A DNA stretch of 42,653 nucleotides, taken from contig JAGWSV010000241.1 in assembly GCA_028869315.1 (NCBI GenBank), positions 1 to 42,653 on the forward strand, given 5' to 3'. Numbering within the stretch: position 1 is the stretch's first letter; each line of letters opens with the position of its first letter. This DNA is from Rhodospirillales bacterium (GTDB lineage: Bacteria; Pseudomonadota; Alphaproteobacteria; Acetobacterales; Acetobacteraceae). The notes below the pieces were generated by a model that saw only the letters and a list, made by a program, of their open reading frames with translations, searched no databases and was not told where the DNA came from. Of this stretch, positions 37,390 through 42,653 are shown one piece after another. Made by a program: the position numbers and the translations under genes.

Positions 37390-38712
37390 ATGAGGATCCT
37401 CTATCTCAACCTCGATCGCGGCATTCCGGTCCTCGGCGACAAGGGCGCCTCGGTGCATGTGCGGGAGTTCCTGACCGCCGCCGCCGGGCTGGGGCACGAG
37501 GTCGTGCTGATCGCGGCCACGCTCGGCGACGGCAACCCGCCACCGCCGGGGCGCCTGGTGGAACTGACATGCGATCCCGCGCCGGAGGCGCTGGCGGCGG
37601 AGTGCACGGCGCTGGGGCTCGATGCCGGCGACCTCGAGCGGGCGATCCTGCGCCGGGAAGTCGCGCGCCTGGCCTATGATCGGACCCTGCCGCAACGCGT
37701 CTCCGCGAAGCTCGCGGAGATCGGCTTCGTTCCCGACCTCGTCTACGAGCGCCACGCCCTGTTCCACCAGGCCGGGGTCGCGATCGCCGTCGCCTGCGGT
37801 GTGCCACGGCTGCTGGAAGTGAACGCGCCGCTGGTGGAGGAACAGGCAAGGTTCCGCGGCCTTTGGTTGGAAGCGGCGGCGCGCGCGGCGGAGGCGGCGT
37901 CTTACCGTGGGGCCGACGCAGTGATCGCGGTGTCCGACGCGGTCGCCACCCACGTGCGCGCGTCCGGCGGGCATCCGGCCACGGTGCATGTGGTGCCCAA
38001 CGGCGTCGCACTCGGCCGCTACGACGACCCGGCTGGCGGGGCAGCGATCCGGGCCAGGCTGGGACTCGGCGGCGCCCCGGTGATCGGCTTCGTCGGCAGC
38101 TTCAAGCCATGGCACGGGATGGGGTTCCTGCTCGACGTATTCACGGAACTCGCCGCCCGCAGGCCCGATGTGCGACTGCTGGCCGTGGGCGAGGGGCCGG
38201 AACGGGCGGCGCTGGTCGATCGCGTCGCCGCTCTGGGGCTCGGCGACCGCGTGTGGCTGCCGGGAAGGGTGGCGCATGCCGAGGTGCCGGCCTGGCTGGC
38301 CGCCATGGACTTCACCGTGGCGCCCTATCTGCCGCAGCCGGAGTTCTATTTCTCGCCCCTCAAGCTGTTCGAGTCCTTTGCTGCCGCCCGTCCGGCGGTG
38401 GCGCCGCGAGTCGGTCGGCTGGACGGGCTGATCGTTCCTGGGGAAACCGGATATCTCTATTCTCCTGGCGATCCAAGCGGCTGTCTCGCGGCGCTGGAGG
38501 CGCTGCTGGAGCACCCTGTTCGCTGTCGTGCGATGGGCCTCGCAGCGCGCCGGCGCGTCGCTGCGAGCGGCTGGGACCAGACCGTGGCCCGGATCCTGGC
38601 ATTGGCACCACGACGGGCTGCGAAGGACACGGTTGCTTGCACCCTATCCGGTGACAAGGGTGTGCCCATCGCCGGGCTGCCCGCCACCGGAGCGCACGAG
38701 TTCGCCACATGA
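37390..38712 (+). CDS. GT4 glycosyltransferase
   Basis: This 440-residue family GT4 enzyme has the GT-B fold. The N-terminus MRILYLNLDRGIPVLGDKG with ASVHVREFL forms the first Rossmann strand and acceptor loop. The hinge and donor half show HVVPNGVALGRYD, IGFVGSFKPWHGMGFLLDVF and LKLFESFAAARPAVAP, where Glu328 is the expected donor-binding glutamate. It begins 10 bases after the previous gene and its stop overlaps the ABC transporter start. The last ~40 residues lack conserved features. Together with its neighbours it probably adds a further sugar to a lipid-linked or small-molecule acceptor; linkage and sugar are unknown. Confidence 0.88.
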   Translation: MRILYLNLDRGIPVLGDKGASVHVREFLTAAAGLGHEVVLIAATLGDGNPPPPGRLVELTCDPAPEALAAECTALGLDAGDLERAILRREVARLAYDRTLPQRVSAKLAEIGFVPDLVYERHALFHQAGVAIAVACGVPRLLEVNAPLVEEQARFRGLWLEAAARAAEAASYRGADAVIAVSDAVATHVRASGGHPATVHVVPNGVALGRYDDPAGGAAIRARLGLGGAPVIGFVGSFKPWHGMGFLLDVFTELAARRPDVRLLAVGEGPERAALVDRVAALGLGDRVWLPGRVAHAEVPAWLAAMDFTVAPYLPQPEFYFSPLKLFESFAAARPAVAPRVGRLDGLIVPGETGYLYSPGDPSGCLAALEALLEHPVRCRAMGLAARRRVAASGWDQTVARILALAPRRAAKDTVACTLSGDKGVPIAGLPATGAHEFAT

Positions 38713-40772
38713 CCCGGCGGACTGCCCCGAGAGTCCCTTCGGGCGTGCCGGGACGGGAAGCAGGCGTGCGGTTCCGCTGGCCCGGGCGCCGCGGCCGATC
38801 GGGCGGGGCTGGACCGTCGGCCGCGACGCCGTCGATCCCGTCGGCGCGCGCGCGCAGACGGTGGCTTTTGCCGTATCTGCGTGCCGAAGGGCGGACGCTT
38901 GCAGCCGGCGGGGCGGCCATGGCGGCGCGTGCCGCGGTGTTGCTGGCGTTGCCCTGGCCGCTGAAATTCATCATCGACAACGTGATCTTCCGCCGCCCGT
39001 TGGCGCCGGCGGTGGCGGCGCTGCTGCCCGATCCGCTGGATCATCGGATGGCGCTGCTGAACGCGCTGGCGCTCGGGATGCTGGGGCTCGGCGTCGCCGA
39101 TGCCGCGCTTGTCTATCTCGGCAACAAGCTGTTCCTCGATGCCGGGCAGCGGATCGTGGCCGCGATCCGGTTCGATCTGTTCGCCCATGTGCAGCGGCTG
39201 TCGCTCGATTTCCATCGGCGCCAGCGCGGCGGCGAGGTGATGGCCCGGCTCGGCGGCGACGTGAAGCAGGTGCAGGACGCGATCGCCGCCATCGGTATCG
39301 ACCTGCTGCCGCACGCGCTCACCATCCTCGGCATGGCGAGCGTCATGCTGGTGATCGACTGGCGCTACGCGCTGCTCGCGCTGTCGGTCGCCCCGGTGCT
39401 GTTCCTGATCGCGCGCCACTATGCCGACCGGCTGCGCCAGAGCCTGCGCCAGGTGCGCCGGCACGAGACCACGCTGTTCGGCGTGGCGCAGGAAATCCTC
39501 GGCAGCGTGCAGCTGGTGCAGGCGCACGCACGGGAGGCGCACGAGGACGGCCGGTTCTCGGCCGAGGCGAACAAGAGCCTCGACGCAAGCTTGCAGGCCA
39601 ACGGCGTGCAGTCGCAATTCGGCCCGGCGATGAACCTGGCGATCGCCATCGCCACCGGCGCGATCGCCTGGTACGGCGCGGCGAACGTGATCCACGGCAC
39701 GCTGACGCCGGGCGAGCTGCTCATCTTCCTGGCCTATCTGCGCGGCATCGCCACGCCGGCGCGGCAGCTGGCGAAGACCGGGCGGGTGTTCGGCCGCGCC
39801 TCCGTGTCCCTGGAACGCATCGCCGAGCTGCTTGTGGAACAACCCTCGGTCGCCGAAGCACCGGGCGCCGTGGCACCTGCCACGTGCCGCGGGGAAATAA
39901 CGTTCCGCGACGTGCGCTTCGGCTACCGCGCGGACCAGCCGGTGCTGCACGACATCTCCTTCGCGCTGGAACCCGGCCGCACCGTCGCGCTGGTCGGCCC
40001 GACCGGATCGGGCAAGAGCACGATCGCCGGGCTGATCCCCCGCTTCCACGACCCCGGTGCCGGCGCGGTGCTGCTGGACGGGCGGGACCTGCGGACCCTG
40101 CCGCTGGCGTTCCTGCGCCGCAACGTCGCCACCGTGCTGCAGGAACCGATGCTGTTCCAAGCCAGCGTGTGGGAGAACATCGCCTATGGCCGCGAGGGCG
40201 CCGGCCGGGCGGAGGCGATCGCCGCGGCCCGCGCGGTCGGCGTGGATGCGGTGATCGAGCGCCTGCCTGGCGGGTATGACTGTCCGGTGAGCGAGCGCGG
40301 CCGCAGCCTGTCGGGCGGACAGCGCCAGTGCATCGCGATCGCCCGGGCGATGCTGTGCGACGCCCCGGTGGTGATCCTGGACGAGCCGAGCAGCGCGCTC
40401 GATCCCGCCACCGAGCGACGGCTGATGGAGGGACTGTCGCGGCTGGCCGCACGGCGCGCGGCGCTGGTGATCGCGCACCGGCTGTCTACCGTGAGGGGGG
40501 CGGATCTGATCCTGGTGCTCGACCGTGGACGGATCGTGCAGCGCGGGACCCATGCAAGCCTGCTGGCCGCGGGCGGTATCTACGCGGAGCTATGGCAGGC
40601 CCTGCGCCGCGATGACGAGTCGATGAACGCGGTTTCGCAGGGGCCATCGCCGGCGGACAGGGCGCCAGTGCGGGGATGGTCGAGGGAGGAATGGTCAAGC
40701 GGAGGCGCGACTCGGGACGGAGACGCAACGAGTAGAGCGACGAGGGCGGAGTTGCCGCTGGCGCCGTCGTGA
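38709..40772 (+). CDS. MsbA-like ABC exporter half-transporter
   Basis: This 687-residue protein fuses a six-helix permease domain to an ATPase domain, the arrangement of lipid, glycolipid and type I exporters that act as dimers. An Arg/Pro-rich cytoplasmic N-terminus of about 50 residues precedes the membrane domain (ALPWPLKFIIDNVIF onward, to about 360). The ATPase domain is complete: Walker A GPTGSGKST with Lys436, Q-loop VLQEPMLFQ, signature LSGGQRQ, Walker B VVILDEPSSALD and H-loop IAHRLST. A polar tail of about 50 residues follows. Start and stop both overlap the neighbouring genes (ATGA, GTGA). The context of three glycosyltransferases points to export or flipping of a glycosylated product. 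Confidence 0.93.
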   Translation: MTRRTAPRVPSGVPGREAGVRFRWPGRRGRSGGAGPSAATPSIPSARARRRWLLPYLRAEGRTLAAGGAAMAARAAVLLALPWPLKFIIDNVIFRRPLAPAVAALLPDPLDHRMALLNALALGMLGLGVADAALVYLGNKLFLDAGQRIVAAIRFDLFAHVQRLSLDFHRRQRGGEVMARLGGDVKQVQDAIAAIGIDLLPHALTILGMASVMLVIDWRYALLALSVAPVLFLIARHYADRLRQSLRQVRRHETTLFGVAQEILGSVQLVQAHAREAHEDGRFSAEANKSLDASLQANGVQSQFGPAMNLAIAIATGAIAWYGAANVIHGTLTPGELLIFLAYLRGIATPARQLAKTGRVFGRASVSLERIAELLVEQPSVAEAPGAVAPATCRGEITFRDVRFGYRADQPVLHDISFALEPGRTVALVGPTGSGKSTIAGLIPRFHDPGAGAVLLDGRDLRTLPLAFLRRNVATVLQEPMLFQASVWENIAYGREGAGRAEAIAAARAVGVDAVIERLPGGYDCPVSERGRSLSGGQRQCIAIARAMLCDAPVVILDEPSSALDPATERRLMEGLSRLAARRAALVIAHRLSTVRGADLILVLDRGRIVQRGTHASLLAAGGIYAELWQALRRDDESMNAVSQGPSPADRAPVRGWSREEWSSGGATRDGDATSRATRAELPLAPS

Positions 40773-41608
40773 GCCGGCCCCCTAACGGGTTCTACCGCGC
40801 AGCCGCGGCGGCGCTGATGCTCGGGGTCGCCCTGGATGCCGGTACGGCGGCAGCCGATCCCTGGGTGCCGGCTTCGGGCCATGGCGTCGTCAAGCCGATG
40901 ATTCGGTATTTCTACGCCAACGAGGCCTTCTCCCCGTACGGTTTTTCGACCAAGCGGCTGCCGTCCGGCCCGGAGACCAAGACCGAGTATCGGGCGACCG
41001 GCATTCAAGGTCTCGGAGATGGGTTCTCGCTGGAATACGACCTGCGCGCAGCGCTGGTGCGAAAATCGTCGACCCGGCACCACCATACGGTGTCCACTAA
41101 GGCGTGGGGGCTCGAGGACCAGGAAATCGGGCTGAATTATGGGTTGCGCCAGGGCCGAAGCTTCGCCGATTCGGTGACCCTCAACATCGTGCTGCCCACT
41201 GGCCCGTCCGCCAGCAACCCGCAATTGGGCACTGGACGCTGGGCTATCGAGCCGGATTACCAGGTCGGCATCGTCCAGGGGCGCTTCAGCGCCACTCTCG
41301 CGATGGGGCCACGACAGTTTCTCGACGGGGCGGTGACGCAGTTGCGGACGGACGCGCGTCTCGGCTTTCGGGCATCCCATCGTTTGACCCTCGCGACCTC
41401 GCTCTTTTTCGTACGCAGCATCCAAAACCGGTCGTCGCTGCCGCCGGGCACACAGGCGGAACTCTACAATCGGTTGCGCCTCGGTGCGGCGGCGGAGTTC
41501 GCAGTGACAAAGCGGCTCCGTCCGTTCGTGGCCTATGAGGTCGATGTCGCGGGACAGGGCATCCATGCGGGGGAGCGCGTCACTCTCGGTTTCGCGTTCC
41601 ATTTCTGA
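40769..41608 (+). CDS. Predicted outer-membrane beta-barrel protein
   Basis: This 279-residue protein starts at a GTG overlapping the ABC transporter stop. A signal peptide (FYRAAAAALMLGVALDAGTAA) probably ends before DPWVPASG. The mature part has alternating hydrophobic/polar strands and ends in phenylalanine (TLGFAFHF), the usual recognition signal for outer-membrane assembly. The phrase LNIVLPTGPSASNPQLGTGRW resembles beta-barrel transporters of the phenol-degradation MetA type, though this match is weak. It could be the outer-membrane route for the product of the operon. Gene overlap supports co-expression with the exporter, but a role in transport is an inference. Confidence 0.72.
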   Translation: MSRPPNGFYRAAAAALMLGVALDAGTAAADPWVPASGHGVVKPMIRYFYANEAFSPYGFSTKRLPSGPETKTEYRATGIQGLGDGFSLEYDLRAALVRKSSTRHHHTVSTKAWGLEDQEIGLNYGLRQGRSFADSVTLNIVLPTGPSASNPQLGTGRWAIEPDYQVGIVQGRFSATLAMGPRQFLDGAVTQLRTDARLGFRASHRLTLATSLFFVRSIQNRSSLPPGTQAELYNRLRLGAAAEFAVTKRLRPFVAYEVDVAGQGIHAGERVTLGFAFHF

Positions 41609-41621
41609 GGCCGGCCCGCCC

Positions 41622-42377
41622 ATGCGCGAAGCCCGCCCGATATCTGATCCTGTCCGCCTGCTGCTGGTGCGACACGGGCAAACCGACTGGAACCGGGAGG
41701 GCCGCTACCAAGGCCGGAGCGATCCGCCGCTGGCGCCAGAGGGTTCGGCGTCGGTTAAAGCGCTGGCCGAACGCTTACGCGGCGTGCCGATCGCCGCGTT
41801 GTTGACCAGCCCGCTGCGGCGCGCTGCGGAGACTGCCGACCTCCTTGCGCAGGCGCTGGGCCTCCCGCCACCCCAGATCGATCCACGGCTGACAGAACTC
41901 GCCTTCGGCGCCTGGGAGGGGCTGACCCAGGCCGAGGTGAAGGCGCGGTGGCCTCAATCGCTGCGTGCGTGGAAGCGTGCGCCGGACACGGTGCGGTTTC
42001 CGGGCGGCGAGGATCTGGCGGCGGTCGACGCTCGGCTGGCGGACCTGCTGCGGACCCGGCCCTGGGAAGGCGACAGGAGCGGCTCGGCATCATCGGGATC
42101 GGCGATCCTGCTGGTGACCCATGCAGGGCCGATTCGCCTGCTTCGGCTTGCCGCCGAGGGTCGAAAGCCGGCCGAGTTTCGCCGCATCGAGGTCGGCCCG
42201 GCCTCGCTGCACGTACTCGATCTTCATCGCCTTCCGCAGCAGGACCCACATCCGGACAGGCACGAGCGTCGGCCCAGCCTGGCATCATGTGGTGGCCTGG
42301 CCGCAGTGGCGAGTCTGAGAGTCGGTCCAAGATCATATCTTGTTGCGGCAAAACCTTCTGAGCATCAGCCGAACTGA
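41622..42377 (+). CDS. Histidine phosphatase (phosphoglycerate-mutase-like)
   Basis: This is a 251-residue protein of the histidine phosphatase superfamily. The phospho-accepting motif is LLLVRHGQTDWNREGRYQG with His18. LLTSPLRRAAETADLL and the acid region LTELAFGAWEGLT follow, and the second catalytic histidine is His167 in LLVTHAGPIRLLRLA. Relatives include CobC-type alpha-ribazole phosphatases, phosphoglycerate mutases and phosphatases of glucosyl-3-phosphoglycerate, so it could remove a phosphate from an operon intermediate. Typical members end near 200-210 residues. The last ~20-45 residues have no family features and probably read into IS DNA. It starts 13 bases after the barrel gene and is the last gene of the operon. 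Confidence 0.88.
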   Translation: MREARPISDPVRLLLVRHGQTDWNREGRYQGRSDPPLAPEGSASVKALAERLRGVPIAALLTSPLRRAAETADLLAQALGLPPPQIDPRLTELAFGAWEGLTQAEVKARWPQSLRAWKRAPDTVRFPGGEDLAAVDARLADLLRTRPWEGDRSGSASSGSAILLVTHAGPIRLLRLAAEGRKPAEFRRIEVGPASLHVLDLHRLPQQDPHPDRHERRPSLASCGGLAAVASLRVGPRSYLVAAKPSEHQPN

Positions 42378-42653
42378 CGCCCAACGGAGGAATGGCCCAG
42401 CGGAGGAATGGCCCAGCGGAGGAATGCCAGGGCTTTGCGGCTGAGCCACTCCCATTCCTTGCTCAGGCGCCGGCGGCGGTTCAACCAGGCGATGGTTCGT
42501 TCCACGATCCATCGCCTGGACAACACGACGAATTTGGCTGTGGCGCACCGCCGCATGGTTCCGACGTTCACCTTGCGGCAGACCCGGGCCAGGCCCCGTT
42601 GGAACTTCGGGCCCTGGTAGCCCGCGTCGGCATAGAGCTTCAGAAGGAATGGA
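42365..42653 (-). pseudogene. IS5-type transposase, 3' end, frameshifted and cut by the window edge
   Basis: The minus-strand frame from the window edge reads LLKLYADAGYQGPKFQRGLARV, then FVVLSRRWIVERTIAWLNRRRR and SRKALAFLRWA, the C-terminal part of IS5-family DDE transposases; the glutamate in VERT is the last catalytic residue. At ALAFLRW the frame runs into a 16-bp repeat and ends at 42365. The expected family ending, LRWASVRLMLRRFCRNKI, is found in another frame down to 42333. Removing 32 bases (two repeat units) restores one continuous frame. The element continues right of the window, so its other end and flanking duplications cannot be seen. Whether the altered tail inactivates it is unknown. 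Confidence 0.82.
42379..42426. repeat. Three tandem 16-bp units inside the IS5-type transposase
   Basis: GCCCAACGGAGGAATG (42379-42394) is followed by two identical copies of GCCCAGCGGAGGAATG (42395-42410 and 42411-42426); the first copy differs at one base. The family reading frame needs only one unit, so two were gained, adding 32 bases and shifting the transposase frame near its C-terminus. Confidence 0.92.

Overview
The window is strongly GC-rich, with G or C at most third codon positions, and it is densely coded. The content suggests a member of the Alphaproteobacteria, probably Rhodospirillales/Acetobacteraceae. The pointers are a TPR protein next to ispE, a PEP-CTERM protein, a GlgE/TreS/TreYZ alpha-glucan cluster and IS1380- and IS5-type transposase pieces. 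The taxonomy is an inference from gene content and composition. No tRNA, rRNA or CRISPR array was seen.

Layout. (1) 1-7092 is mostly chromosomal core: the 3' part of peptide chain release factor 3, an MFS transporter with a bar/pat-like GNAT acetyltransferase, a divergent LysR regulator, ispE behind a TPR protein, and a small PEP-CTERM surface protein with a good sigma-70 type promoter. (2) 7400-15832 is an accessory-metabolism block: an NtaA/DszA-type flavin monooxygenase, an OsmC protein and a Bcr/CflA exporter in tandem; a TauD/TfdA-type dioxygenase; a DUF1127 small protein; a LysR regulator with a 23-bp palindrome at its start; an amidohydrolase-2 protein; a crotonase-fold protein lacking both classical catalytic glutamates; and a short MetE-like protein. 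(3) 16115-33798 is a seven-gene unidirectional alpha-glucan/trehalose cluster, glgE - treS-mak - glgB - glgX - treZ - malQ - treY, with most junctions overlapping. (4) 33799-34641 holds an internally deleted IS1380-type transposase remnant and an AT-rich palindromic regulatory segment. (5) 34642-42377 is a coupled operon for a predicted glycan or glycolipid: a MurG-like glycosyltransferase, two GT4 glycosyltransferases, an MsbA-like ABC exporter, an outer-membrane beta-barrel protein and a histidine phosphatase. (6) The right edge is the 3' end of an IS5-type transposase, frameshifted by a 16-bp tandem triplication.

How the genes work together. In the alpha-glucan cluster TreS interconverts trehalose and maltose, its fused kinase makes maltose-1-phosphate, GlgE polymerises this and GlgB branches the chain. 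GlgX debranches, MalQ reshuffles chains, and TreY/TreZ turn the linear glucan back into trehalose. The cluster therefore encodes both directions between trehalose and glycogen-like glucan without glgC, glgA or glgP in view. The downstream glycan operon is the least characterised system here: its gene order suggests cytoplasmic or inner-leaflet sugar assembly, export by the ABC half-transporter and an outer-membrane partner. It lies between two IS fragments, so it may have been mobilised.
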